Positions 27,452-37,048 of a stretch of DNA of 64,000 nt are shown piece after piece. The position numbers and the translations under genes were made by a program. The stretch lies in NCBI RefSeq assembly GCF_000744815.1, contig NZ_JQMQ01000005.1, positions 4,979,801 to 5,043,800 of the forward strand, in the 5' to 3' direction. Within the stretch, counting starts at the first letter, position 1. Every line of letters starts with the position of its first letter. The DNA is from Phaeacidiphilus oryzae TH49 (GTDB lineage Bacteria; Actinomycetota; Actinomycetes; Streptomycetales; Streptomycetaceae). The notes beneath the pieces are model-generated. The model saw only the letters and a list, made by a program, of their open reading frames with translations, searched no databases and was not told where the DNA came from.

Positions 27452-29344
27452 ATGGCGACGATCGCATCCGGCACCGACCCCGCCGCACGCGAACCCGAGC
27501 ACCCCCCGCGCGCCCCCGCGCCCCCGGCTGCGGCTGCGGAGATCGAGCGCAAGTACGAACCCCGCCGCCACCCCCATCACCCCGCGGCGACCCCGCCACC
27601 AGCCCCCAAGCGCCGGAAGCACGGCAAGCACCTGAAGCCCGCCGATCCCTCCGCGCCCCACGAACCGTCCCCGCCGCCCCAGCCGCCCCAGCAGTCCCCG
27701 CCGCCCCAGCCCGCGCAGCCGGCTCACCCCCCGCAGCTCCCCCAACTGCCCGAGCTCGGCACGGTCCCCGGCGTGAGCACCGTCCGCGAAGAGCCCCACC
27801 GCTCCCTGGACGCCCTCTACTACGACACCCCGGACCTCCGGCTCGCCGCCGCCGGCATCACCCTCCGCCACCGCGTCGGCGACGGCCCCGACCAGGACGG
27901 CTGGCATCTCAAGCTCCCGCTCGGCACCGACACCCGCGAGGAGCTCCGGGTCCCCGCCGCCCGCAACGGCGTCCTCCCCGCCGCCCTCGCCGACCCCACC
28001 GACCGGGACCACGCCAACCCCATCGTCCCCCGCGCCCTCGCCTCCCTGGTCCGCGCCCACACCCGCAACCACGCGCTGATCCCCGCCGTCCGGATCCGCA
28101 CCCAGCGCACCCCGCGCACCCTTCGCGCCGCCGACGGCACCGTCCTCGCCGAGATCACCGTCGACCAGGTCACCGCCGACGTCTCCGCCGATCCGCGCGG
28201 CACCCCCGAGGCGGCGGCGCTGCCCCTCAGATGGTCCGAGGTGGAGGTGGAGCTGGGCCCCGGCGGGGACACCGCCCTCCTCGACGCCGTCGAGGAGCGG
28301 CTCACCCAGGAGGGCGAACTCCGCCGCAGCAGCTCCCCGTCCAAGCTCGCCCGCGCCCTCCGGGGCCGCCTCACCACCTCCTCGGTCCGCCCCCGCACCA
28401 CCCCCCGCAAGCCCGCCGCCGCCTCCGACGGCCGCCGCGCCCAGGCCCCCGCGGGCGCCCCGACCACCGCCGACGTCCTCCTCGCCTACCTCGCCGAGCA
28501 GGCCCACGCCCTGGTCGAACTCGACCCCGCCGTCCGCCGCCGCATCCCGGACTCCGTCCACCGGATGCGGGTCGCCGCCCGCCGGCTCCGCAGCACCCTC
28601 CGCGCCTACAGCAGCGTCCTCGACCCGTCCGCCACCGCCCTCCTGGTCGACGAACTACGGCTGCTGGGAGTGGAGTTGGGCGCCGACCGGGACCAGGAGG
28701 TGCTCGCCGACCGGCTGCGCGCCGCCGCCGCCGAGCTCCCCCGCCCGCTGCTGTTCGGCCCGCTCCGCAGCCGGATCCGGATCTGGGACGCCGCCCGCCG
28801 CTCCGGCACCCGCCGCCGAGCCGTCGCCGCCCTGGACCACCCCCGCCACCTCGCCCTGCTGGACCGCCTGGACGCCCTCCTCGCCGAGCCCCCGCTGCTC
28901 GAACCGGCCGCCCACCGGCCCGCGCCGAAGCGCCTCCACAAGGTGCTCGCCGCCGAGTACCGCCGGGTCGGCAAGCGCGTCGAACACGCCCTCGACCTGC
29001 CGTCCGGCGACCCGGAACGAGACACCGCCCTCCACGACGCCCGCAAGGCGGCCAAACGCGCCCGCTACGCCGCCGAGGCCGCCGTCCCCGCCCTCGGACG
29101 CCCGGCCAAGCGGTACCGCAACGCCATGCGCGACCTCCAGGAGCTGCTGGGCGAGCACCACGACTCCGGCGTCGCCCGCGAGGCCCTCCGGGAACTCGCG
29201 CTCCAGGCGCACCGGTCCGGCGAGAACGCGTTCACCTACGGCGTACTCCACCAGCGGGAGGCGGAACGGGCGGCCGCGGCCGAGCAGGCGCTGCCCGCCC
29301 TCTGGGACCGTGTCCGGGAGGCGGTCGCCGAGGCAGTATCCTGA
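27452..29344 (+). CDS. CYTH-CHAD domain protein with disordered insert in CYTH
   Basis: Probable polyphosphate-binding or triphosphate-processing protein. The CYTH signature EIERK (residues 30-34) is present, but about 70 Pro/His/Lys-rich residues (about 38-108) separate it from the rest of the tunnel fold (SLDALYYDTPDLRLAAAGITLRHR onwards), which continues to about 300. A linker leads to a CHAD domain (about 345-630) with conserved histidines in VHRMRVAARRLRS and LHDARKAAKRARYA. CHAD domains bind polyphosphate; CYTH enzymes cleave triphosphates. Start ATG 27452 is needed to include EIERK. It lies between rodA and the radical SAM gene, 36 bp before the latter. Confidence 0.9.
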   Translation: MATIASGTDPAAREPEHPPRAPAPPAAAAEIERKYEPRRHPHHPAATPPPAPKRRKHGKHLKPADPSAPHEPSPPPQPPQQSPPPQPAQPAHPPQLPQLPELGTVPGVSTVREEPHRSLDALYYDTPDLRLAAAGITLRHRVGDGPDQDGWHLKLPLGTDTREELRVPAARNGVLPAALADPTDRDHANPIVPRALASLVRAHTRNHALIPAVRIRTQRTPRTLRAADGTVLAEITVDQVTADVSADPRGTPEAAALPLRWSEVEVELGPGGDTALLDAVEERLTQEGELRRSSSPSKLARALRGRLTTSSVRPRTTPRKPAAASDGRRAQAPAGAPTTADVLLAYLAEQAHALVELDPAVRRRIPDSVHRMRVAARRLRSTLRAYSSVLDPSATALLVDELRLLGVELGADRDQEVLADRLRAAAAELPRPLLFGPLRSRIRIWDAARRSGTRRRAVAALDHPRHLALLDRLDALLAEPPLLEPAAHRPAPKRLHKVLAAEYRRVGKRVEHALDLPSGDPERDTALHDARKAAKRARYAAEAAVPALGRPAKRYRNAMRDLQELLGEHHDSGVAREALRELALQAHRSGENAFTYGVLHQREAERAAAAEQALPALWDRVREAVAEAVS

Positions 29345-29380
29345 GTGGTCACCCCGGTACCGAAACGAAAGTCCACCCTC

Positions 29381-31330
<1,950 letters not shown>

Positions 31331-31599
31331 CGTCGCAACTGCCCCAGGACGCGCTCGCCGAGGCGACCGAAGCCGAGGCGAGCGCGCTTCTGGCTGCGCT
31401 GGGCGCGGGAAAGCCCGCCGAGCCACGCCGGCCTGGGCGGCCCGCTCGGCCTTTGCCGCAGTCCGGCGAGCGCCCACACATCCGCAGCCGGATCGAGTGG
31501 GTCTGAAGTTCGCTCGCGGCTGGCGGAAGCGTGGCCTCGGCGGTTGCGGTGACGGAAATCGGCTCGTCGAAGTCGGGGTGTCAGCGCCAGGATGTCCCG
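31331..31599 (+). other. gap with hairpin and decayed-looking open stretch
   Basis: Holds the hairpin at 31350-31386. The frame is open from 31330 to a TGA at about 31506 and reads an Ala/Glu- then Pro/Arg-rich peptide with no start codon or ribosome site; it may be a remnant of a gene. Nothing else recognisable. Confidence 0.4.
31350..31386 (+). terminator. hairpin after radical SAM gene, copy 1 of a duplicated element
   Basis: Arms CGCGCTCGCC (31350-31359) and GGCGAGCGCG (31377-31386) with a 17-nt loop. The same two arms with a different 17-nt loop recur at 33134-33170. This copy is followed by CTTCTGG, so it lacks a U tract. Confidence 0.55.
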
Positions 31600-32229
31600 G
31601 TGAGTACCGCGCCGCGCCTGACCTCCGACAGCTACGAGCGGCTCGTCGCCAGCCTGCGCGGCCGAACCGTCGTCGCGGTCGCCTACTTCGTGCTGATGGC
31701 CGGAGACGAAGGCACCGATCCCGACGCGTGGGACTACGGCGCGTGGCACGAACCCACGATGGGCGTCGAGCTGGTCATGGACGACGGCCATACCTATTCG
31801 GCCGTGTGGGGCAGCACGTTCGATTACTACGGGGTCGAGCTCCACTCGGCGCCTATGCGCGAGTTCCTCTCTTACATCGACGAGCCGGGTGGGTCGGCAC
31901 GCGTCGCGGTCGCGGATCACCCCCTCTGGGCCGGGATGGTGTCCGCCCCGATCGAGTCGTGCCGCATCCAGTGGTGCGGCGAGGAGCACGGCGCGCCGAC
32001 TCCGGTGCCGGCGGCCATCCACCTGCGGAGCGCCACCGGTCAGGTGTGGGTCGCTGCTGGCCGCTCGGCCACTCACGGGCCTGACGGACCGGGGCCGTTC
32101 CACTTGGGCACCGACGACGTGCTCGTCATCTTCGACGCGGAGATCGCCGAGCGCGCCGGACTCGGAATCTGTCGCGTCACCCAGCCGTCGGCGTCGACCT
32201 CCAAGGAGAACCGGAGCGGGAGGCGGTGA
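31600..32229 (+). CDS. hypothetical protein
   Basis: Unrecognised soluble protein of 209 residues starting MSTAPRLTSDSYERLVASLRG. It is acidic, with no membrane helix or signal peptide and no catalytic motif I recognise; it has a globular composition with well-spaced hydrophobics (VAVAYFVLMAG, VELVMDDGHTYSAVWG). GTG 31600 is preferred because CAGGATG lies about 6-8 nt upstream; an in-frame GTG at 31531 would add 23 residues. It belongs to the small accessory group between two terminator-like hairpins. Codon use is slightly less GC-rich than its neighbours. Confidence 0.7.
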   Translation: MSTAPRLTSDSYERLVASLRGRTVVAVAYFVLMAGDEGTDPDAWDYGAWHEPTMGVELVMDDGHTYSAVWGSTFDYYGVELHSAPMREFLSYIDEPGGSARVAVADHPLWAGMVSAPIESCRIQWCGEEHGAPTPVPAAIHLRSATGQVWVAAGRSATHGPDGPGPFHLGTDDVLVIFDAEIAERAGLGICRVTQPSASTSKENRSGRR

Positions 32230-32336
32230 CGGCGGGAGGTCCGGGCCCGGTTGGCACTCGGGCTGGGGGCCTCAGGCCCTGGGAGGCCCCTGTCGGATCG
32301 GCGATTCTGGCCGTGGAGTCAGTCGGGGAGGTTGCT

Positions 32337-32522
32337 ATGTGGATCTATGTCGGCATGATTCTGACAGGAGCCTTCATCAAGTTCGGGTTCGACGTCGCCT
32401 GGGTGCCCTGGCTGCTGATGGGGCTTGGTGGGTGGGGGCTCGTATACAAGTTCCGGCAGCCCAAACCGCACCATATCCGGGGAGAGAAGAGCAGCTTCAT
32501 AGAGGAACGCCACGACTTCTAA
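32337..32522 (+). CDS. 61-residue membrane protein
   Basis: Unrecognised small protein: two closely spaced hydrophobic segments (about 2-17 and 19-34, MWIYVGMILTGAFIKF then VPWLLMGLGGWGLVY) followed by a charged tail ending SSFIEERHDF. The ATG at 32337 has an excellent GGGGAGG ribosome site 7 nt upstream, so it is preferred over an in-frame GTG at 32226 that overlaps the previous gene's stop. Probably a hairpin in the cytoplasmic membrane. Function unknown. Confidence 0.65.
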   Translation: MWIYVGMILTGAFIKFGFDVAWVPWLLMGLGGWGLVYKFRQPKPHHIRGEKSSFIEERHDF

Positions 32523-32579
32523 GCCCTCGTGACTCCCAGCGCTCCCGGGACGTCTCGCCGTCGTGGACGTTCATCCAGC

Positions 32580-32609
32580 GGTCAGGTGGTCAGCTGGTCA
32601 GGTGGTCAG
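32580..32609. repeat. 14-bp direct repeat at HIT gene 3' end
   Basis: GGTCAGGTGGTCAG occurs at 32580-32593 and 32596-32609, two bases apart; the second copy holds the stop codon of the HIT-like gene. A likely slippage product. Confidence 0.7.
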
Positions 32610-33071
32610 TCGGGTCAGTTCCTCGGTGATCGCCTGGCGCAGGCCGTCGTGGTGGGCGCCGAGGGCGTAGCGCGGGTCGGTCCACCGCTGGGTGGGGTAC
32701 AGCCAGACGGGCTTGCGTATGAGGGCAGTTGGTTCCCAATCGTAGCGGGGCCACACGTGGGCGTGGAGGAAGGCGTCGGCGTTTCCCAGAATCTCCAGGT
32801 TGATCCGGCGGAAGGCCGGGTCCAGCCTGCCGCAGGCGCGTTCGACGGCCGCTCCCAGCTTCTCCATGTCGGCGAGGAAGGCCAGCCGCTTGGGCTTCGG
32901 GAGCTCGGAGAGCCGTTGCACCGAGGGGTCATCCACCAGGAGGACCGCGTATCCCGGGAGGAACTGCACGTCACCGATGACCGCGAACCCTGCCGTCAAC
33001 CTGGCCAGGACAGTGGGATTCGCGCCCCGAAGCGCGCTTCCGATCCGGTCCCTGCGCCAGTCGTCGGCCAT
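32598..33071 (-). CDS. HIT-like nucleotide hydrolase/transferase
   Basis: 157-residue protein resembling the histidine-triad family, which cleaves nucleoside phosphoramidates or dinucleoside polyphosphates. The motif region reads NADAFLHAHVWPRYDWEP: two of the triad histidines are present as HAH but the third position is Trp, followed by PRY. The N-terminal half with FLPGYAVLLVDDP matches the HIT beta-strand region. ATG 33071 (MADDWRRD) is preferred; an upstream ATG at 33092 adds seven residues. It is convergent with the 61-residue membrane protein gene. A cytoplasmic Ap4A-type hydrolase is the likely role, but the altered triad makes activity uncertain. Confidence 0.75.
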   Translation of the reverse strand: MADDWRRDRIGSALRGANPTVLARLTAGFAVIGDVQFLPGYAVLLVDDPSVQRLSELPKPKRLAFLADMEKLGAAVERACGRLDPAFRRINLEILGNADAFLHAHVWPRYDWEPTALIRKPVWLYPTQRWTDPRYALGAHHDGLRQAITEELTRLTT

Positions 33072-33133
33072 GACCGGCGACCCTAGCCTCATGTCCGCGC
33101 GATCGGGAAGAGCCCTCCAGCGCAGGGACGGGA

Positions 33134-33174
33134 CGCGCTCGCCGAGGTCGTCAGGGCGCCGGCGAGCGCGTTTT
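33134..33174 (+). terminator. intrinsic terminator, copy 2 of the duplicated hairpin
   Basis: Arms CGCGCTCGCC (33134-33143) and GGCGAGCGCG (33161-33170) with a 17-nt loop are followed by TTTT (33171-33174), a textbook intrinsic terminator on the plus strand. No plus-strand gene ends close upstream; the nearest is the 61-residue protein gene at 32522. Confidence 0.7.
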
Positions 33175-33179
33175 CGGGG

Positions 33180-34361
33180 TCAGTGGCAGGTGCCGGTGCC
33201 GGAGTCGCTGTACTGGAGGGATGTGGAGTCGAAGCCGGGGCCGGGCTGGACCGGCTGGTAGTCCCAGCTGTAGCTGTGCGGCTTGAGGGTGAGCTTCATG
33301 CCGCCGAAGGCGCTGGCCTGGGCGGTGACCACGTTGGGGTTGTCGTAGTGGCCCGGGGTGCCGGCCAGGGTGTCGAGGGCCTCGCCGCCGGAGCCGACGA
33401 TGAACTCCGGGATGCCGTGGGCCGGGTCGTACTGGCCGGCCGGGTTCATCGGGCGCAGCCGCGCGTAGGCGTGCTCGTGGCCGTTGAGGACGAGCGTGGC
33501 GTGGTGCTGGTAGAGGAGCTTCCACCAGGCGTCGGTGGCTCCGCCCTCGACGCCGCCCGCACCGGGGGCGGAGGCCGGCACGGTGGCCGTCGAGGCGGTG
33601 GTGGCGCTGAAGGCCGGCTGGTGCCAGTAGGCGATGGTGCAGGGGTGCCGGTTGGCGGCCAGGTCCTGGGAGAGCCACTGGGTCTCGCGGGCGAGGAGGC
33701 CGCCGTCCGTGGTGGAGCAGTCGTGCTTGAAGGCGTCCGAGTCGCACTCGGCGTTGAGCGAGACGATGTGCCAGTTGCCGAGGTTGTAGGAGTACCAGCC
33801 CTGGTCGTCGGCGGTGTCGTCGCCGGCCTGGCCCTGGGCGTTCGGCGTGCCGGCCTGGTCGTGGCCATTGAAGTAGCCGAAGTAGCCGGCGCCGTTCTGG
33901 CCGGCCTCGTTGTCGCCCTTCTTCGTGTACGGGTAGTACTCGTGGTTGCCCGGCGCCGGGCGCTCGAGCATCTTCAGGCCGCCCCAGGCCTGTTCGAAGG
34001 ACTGCTCGAAGTCGGTGAGCTTGCCGACCTGGTACTGCTCGTCGCCCAGCAGCGCCACGGCGTCCGGGTGCATGGCCTGGGCCTGCTTCGCGGTGGCGAA
34101 CTCGGCGCTCATGCCGCCCAGGGTGGCGCTTCCGCACTTGAGCGAGGCCGGGTTGGCGGCGTTCTCGGCGTCGTCGGGCTCGCATGCGATGTCGCCGACG
34201 GCCGCCAAGGTGTACGAGGCCGCGGCCGTGGCCGAGGCCGCGCTGTGCTGGGCGTACGGCCAGTCGTCGTCGCCGTGGTTCGCGGCGGCGACGGCGGTTC
34301 CGGTGGCCGCGAGCAGGGCCAGCCCGAGAGCGGCGGAGGAGAGCTTGGTGGCACGTCTCAT
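33180..34361 (-). CDS. secreted metallophosphoesterase
   Basis: Exported calcineurin-like phosphoesterase of 393 residues. A signal peptide is clear (MRRATKLSSAALGLALLAATGTAVAAA). The dimetal motifs are in order: AVGDIACEP, LLGDEQY, APGNHEYYP, a YWHQPAF histidine and NGHEHAYAR. Cys residues in the mature part are paired in number, fitting an extracellular protein. It resembles Streptomyces alkaline phosphatase or phosphodiesterase homologues; the substrate is not determinable. Start ATG 34361 with AGGAC upstream. A 12-bp palindrome overlaps its likely promoter. It is divergent from the GH43-like gene. Confidence 0.93.
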   Translation of the reverse strand: MRRATKLSSAALGLALLAATGTAVAAANHGDDDWPYAQHSAASATAAASYTLAAVGDIACEPDDAENAANPASLKCGSATLGGMSAEFATAKQAQAMHPDAVALLGDEQYQVGKLTDFEQSFEQAWGGLKMLERPAPGNHEYYPYTKKGDNEAGQNGAGYFGYFNGHDQAGTPNAQGQAGDDTADDQGWYSYNLGNWHIVSLNAECDSDAFKHDCSTTDGGLLARETQWLSQDLAANRHPCTIAYWHQPAFSATTASTATVPASAPGAGGVEGGATDAWWKLLYQHHATLVLNGHEHAYARLRPMNPAGQYDPAHGIPEFIVGSGGEALDTLAGTPGHYDNPNVVTAQASAFGGMKLTLKPHSYSWDYQPVQPGPGFDSTSLQYSDSGTGTCH

Positions 34362-34396
34362 GTGAGGAGTCCTTAGACGGGGACTTGGCCAACGGA

Positions 34397-34408
34397 GACT
34401 AATTAGTC
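34397..34408. promoter_or_regulatory. perfect 12-bp palindrome, probable operator
   Basis: GACTAATTAGTC is fully self-complementary and unusually AT-rich for this genome. It lies 36 bp before the phosphoesterase start, overlapping the likely -10, in the style of MarR- or TetR-family operators. A second small inverted repeat GTTCGGTGAAC is at 34442-34452; its GTTCACC half resembles one unit of a PhoP box, but a full tandem box is not present. Confidence 0.55.
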
Positions 34409-34428
34409 GCCCTAAACAGTTGCAGCAA
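34400..34428 (-). promoter_or_regulatory. candidate phosphoesterase promoter
   Basis: On the minus strand TTGCTG (34423-34428) and TAATTA (34400-34405) are 17 bp apart, and the palindrome at 34397-34408 covers the -10. The predicted leader is about 32 nt. Confidence 0.45.
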
Positions 34429-34559
34429 ACTCGTCCTGTCGGTTCGGTGAACTCTGGGCGCGGTCCTACCCGAGCGCTGCGCTTCTCGCCGCGTCCGGAC
34501 GGGTTAGCCCCGGCGTGGAAGACCGCGCCTCGCGCGGTGGCCTGCATGAGGATGAGGCG

Positions 34560-36041
34560 GTGAGCGATTCGTTTCCGCGTGTCCGCGTACGTGGGGGAGA
34601 GGGCGAGGAGCAGGGGCAGGGGCAAGGGCAGGGGCGGAGACGGGGCGAGGGCTGCGGCCGTCGCCGGCGGCGGGTCGCCGTGTGGCTGGGAGGGCTCGGG
34701 CTGGCGCCGGCGGCCCTCCTCGTCCCCGCTCCCGCGACCGCTACCGCTACCGCTACCGTTCCCGTCTCCGCGACCGCGCCGGTCTCCGCGACCGCGCCGG
34801 TCTCCGCCCCCGCCTCCGCCCCTGCCTCCGCCGGGGAGACCGAGGCAGGCGCCTTCTCGCTGCCCGGGCTCGATCTTCACGACGGGATGGTGGCGAAGTT
34901 CGGGTCCACCTACTACGCGTACGGCACCGAGTACGGCTGCGGCTACCAGTGGTCGGTGTCCAGCCCCTGGTGCGGATTCGGGGTCTCCACCGCTCCTTCG
35001 ACGACGGGCCCCTGGTCCCCGGTGCGCACGATCGTGCAGCCCGGACAGAACGATCCGGCGGACAAGCAGTCTCTCGACCAGGTGTGCGGAGAGAACGGCG
35101 GTCACGGCTGCTTCAACCCGCGGATGGTCCAGCGCGCCGACGGCGCCTTCATCCTCTGGTTCAACGCCGTCGCCGACCGGGTCTCGGCCACCACCAACGC
35201 CTATGTGGTGATGGGCTGCAACGGGCCGGCGGGCGGCTGCGGCGCCGAGGCCGGGCCGCCGTACGGCAGCACCCACAAGCCGGTCCTCCACCAGTGCAAC
35301 GGCAACAACGGCGACTTCGCGCTCGCCGCCGCCGCCGACGACGCCGACGGCGACGGCGGCACGCTGATCTGCGATCTCGGCGGGGTGCTCTCCGAGGAGC
35401 AGCTGGACCCGTCGTGGCTCGACGGCGACGGCAACGGCTCGACCGGACTGGGCGGGCTCACCTCGGTGGAGGCGCCGGGCGTATATCAGGACGCGAACAG
35501 CGGCAAGTGGATCCTCACCTACTCCGACCCGAACTGCGGCTACTGCTCAGGAACTCCCACCGGCTACGCCACCGCGGACTCGCCGACCGGGCCGTGGAGC
35601 TGGCCGCGCCCGGCCGGCTTCTCGGCGCCGGTCAACGGCCGCCGGGACATCTCCGCGACCTCCTGCGGAGGGCAGCCCCGAACGGTCAGCATCCTGGACG
35701 GCCAGGCGTACGAGGGCATCGATCTGTGGACCGGCAGCCGCAACCAGGCGGCCGCCGGGGTGCGGTACGAACCCCTGAACTTCCTCAACCCCAGCGGGGC
35801 GCCCGGGAAGGCCTGGCAGCCGTTCACGCCGTTCAGCTGCACGACGCCGTCGGCATCGTCGCCGTCCTCGCCCTCGTCGCCCTCCTCGCCCTCGTCGCCC
35901 TCCTCGCCGTCCTCGCCGTCGTCGGCGCCCGCCCGCTGGCCGCTGTCCTGGACCCCGGGTGGAGCGGCCGACCGGGCCGAGGCGGCGGAGCGCGGCCGCG
36001 GACGGCGCGCGGCGGAGCCCGCTCTCAGCGCACCACGGTGA
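34560..36041 (+). CDS. secreted GH43-like beta-propeller protein
   Basis: Probable exported glycoside hydrolase or sugar-binding protein with a five-bladed propeller, 493 residues. After an unusual Gly/Gln/Arg-rich start (EEQGQGQGQG...RRRRR) comes a signal-like hydrophobic stretch VAVWLGGLGLAPAALLVPA and a Thr/Ala/Val repeat linker. The propeller starts LDLHDGMVAKFGSTYYAYGTEY and contains PWCGFGVSTAPSTTGPWSPV and TSVEAPGVYQ, as in GH43/GH62-like arabinan- or xylan-active enzymes. Many cysteines fit secretion. The C-terminus is SPSSPSS repeats and an Arg-rich end. GTG 34560 is chosen for its GAGGATGAGG site; GTG 34515 is the alternative. Its last 17 bp overlap the convergent gene. Confidence 0.8.
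   Translation: MSDSFPRVRVRGGEGEEQGQGQGQGRRRGEGCGRRRRRVAVWLGGLGLAPAALLVPAPATATATATVPVSATAPVSATAPVSAPASAPASAGETEAGAFSLPGLDLHDGMVAKFGSTYYAYGTEYGCGYQWSVSSPWCGFGVSTAPSTTGPWSPVRTIVQPGQNDPADKQSLDQVCGENGGHGCFNPRMVQRADGAFILWFNAVADRVSATTNAYVVMGCNGPAGGCGAEAGPPYGSTHKPVLHQCNGNNGDFALAAAADDADGDGGTLICDLGGVLSEEQLDPSWLDGDGNGSTGLGGLTSVEAPGVYQDANSGKWILTYSDPNCGYCSGTPTGYATADSPTGPWSWPRPAGFSAPVNGRRDISATSCGGQPRTVSILDGQAYEGIDLWTGSRNQAAAGVRYEPLNFLNPSGAPGKAWQPFTPFSCTTPSASSPSSPSSPSSPSSPSSPSSPSSAPARWPLSWTPGGAADRAEAAERGRGRRAAEPALSAPR
34735..34806 (+). repeat. tandem repeats in signal/linker region
   Basis: GCTACC-type hexamers run into two and a half copies of an 18-bp unit (CCGGTCTCCGCGACCGCG), encoding TATATVPVSATAPVSA. 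In frame and prone to slippage. Confidence 0.7.
35853..35927 (+). repeat. SPS/SSP-encoding tandem repeat
   Basis: About eight units of TCGCC(C/G)TCC and variants encode the SPSSPSS tail of the GH43-like protein. Confidence 0.75.
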
Positions 36042-36411
36042 TGGTCGGCATCGGCAGGTCCCAGTCGCCCACCGCGGTGATCAGGGCCTGGCGGGCCGAC
36101 TGGCGGATCCGGTCCCAGGCCTCGTCGCCGGCCAGGGCCGCCGTGGTCCAGCGGTCGGCGTCGTCGCCGGCGGTCAGCTCGTCGAGGGTCCGGTCGATGT
36201 CGCGGAGGCGCGGCAGGACCTCGGCGTGGAGGTAGCCGCCGGCCACCAGGGCGTCGGCCAGTCGGTAGGCGCGGCCGAAGTGCTGGGCGAGGTCGTCGGT
36301 GGTCACGCCGTGGTCGCCGAGCCAGCCGGTCTGCACCGGGGCGTCGGCGGCGAGAACGGTGAGCGATTCGATCAGCAGACGCTGGCGGAAGGAGGGTCCG
36401 GGACGCTTCAC
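36025..36411 (-). CDS. hypothetical protein
   Basis: Unrecognised 128-residue soluble protein, acidic and helical in character (RQRLLIESLTVLAADAPVQTG, DDLAQHFGRAYRLADALVAGG, RLRDIDRTLDELTAGDD). No catalytic motif, signal peptide or membrane helix. GTG 36411 is chosen because GATGAGGGC sits just upstream; the longer frame to 36867 is antisense to the GNAT gene. It converges on the GH43-like gene with a 17-bp overlap and is divergent from the GNAT gene, about 105 bp away. Confidence 0.65.
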   Translation of the reverse strand: MKRPGPSFRQRLLIESLTVLAADAPVQTGWLGDHGVTTDDLAQHFGRAYRLADALVAGGYLHAEVLPRLRDIDRTLDELTAGDDADRWTTAALAGDEAWDRIRQSARQALITAVGDWDLPMPTITVVR

Positions 36412-36516
36412 GCCCTCATCGTCGCCATGCCCGGCCCGCGACGCCAGCGCGGTGGCCGCATGGCAGACTCTCCACGGGTCTGATGATCGGCCCGGAGCCA
36501 CCGGAGGATGAGCACA

Positions 36517-37041
36517 GTGAAGATCACGGTCGACGACCTCACCGGGCCCGAGATCGCCGAGTTCCTCACGGAGCACCTGCGGCAGATGCAGGCCATGTCG
36601 CCGCCTGGGAGCAATCACGCGCTGGATCTGGACGGGCTGCGGGCGCCCGGAGTCGTCTTCTGGTCGGTTCGGGAGGGCGACGACGCCGAGGGCGCCGATG
36701 GTCGTGGCCGCGAAGGCGGGGAGGCCGGCGAGGCCGGCGAGGCCGGCGCCCGTGTGGTGGCGTGCGGCGCCCTCAAGCGGCTGGACGCCGAGCACGGCGA
36801 GCTGAAGTCGATGCGCACCTCGACCGCCCGCAGGCGCAGCGGGATCGCGTCCCAGCTGCTCGGCCACATCATCGGCGAGGCCGAGCGGATGGGCCTCACC
36901 CGTCTGAGCCTGGAGACCGGCTCAGACGAGTTCTTCCGCCCGGCCCGCAGGCTGTACGAGAAGTTCGGCTTCACGTACTGCGAGCCCTTCGCGGACTATC
37001 GGCCCGATCCGTACAGCGCGTTCATGACCAGGGTCCTCTGA
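36517..37041 (+). CDS. GNAT-family N-acetyltransferase
   Basis: Acetyl-CoA-dependent transferase, 174 residues. The acetyl-CoA loop region SMRTSTARRRSGIASQLLGH (RxxGxA) and C-terminal RLSLETGSDEFFRPARRLYEKFGF are typical GNAT; EPFADYRPDPYS near the end matches the YjdJ/PhnO-like subgroup. An EAGEAGEAGA repeat expands a loop near residue 73. GTG 36517 is chosen because GGAGG lies 9 nt upstream; the ATG at 36508 directly abuts that site and would be too close. Convergent with nadE, 7 bp apart. Substrate unknown. Confidence 0.85.
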   Translation: MKITVDDLTGPEIAEFLTEHLRQMQAMSPPGSNHALDLDGLRAPGVVFWSVREGDDAEGADGRGREGGEAGEAGEAGARVVACGALKRLDAEHGELKSMRTSTARRRSGIASQLLGHIIGEAERMGLTRLSLETGSDEFFRPARRLYEKFGFTYCEPFADYRPDPYSAFMTRVL

Positions 37042-37048
37042 CCAGTGA

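Noticed and set aside
34440-34455. PhoP box for the phosphoesterase gene
   Set aside because: Only one GTTCACC-like unit is present; a working box needs two direct repeats.
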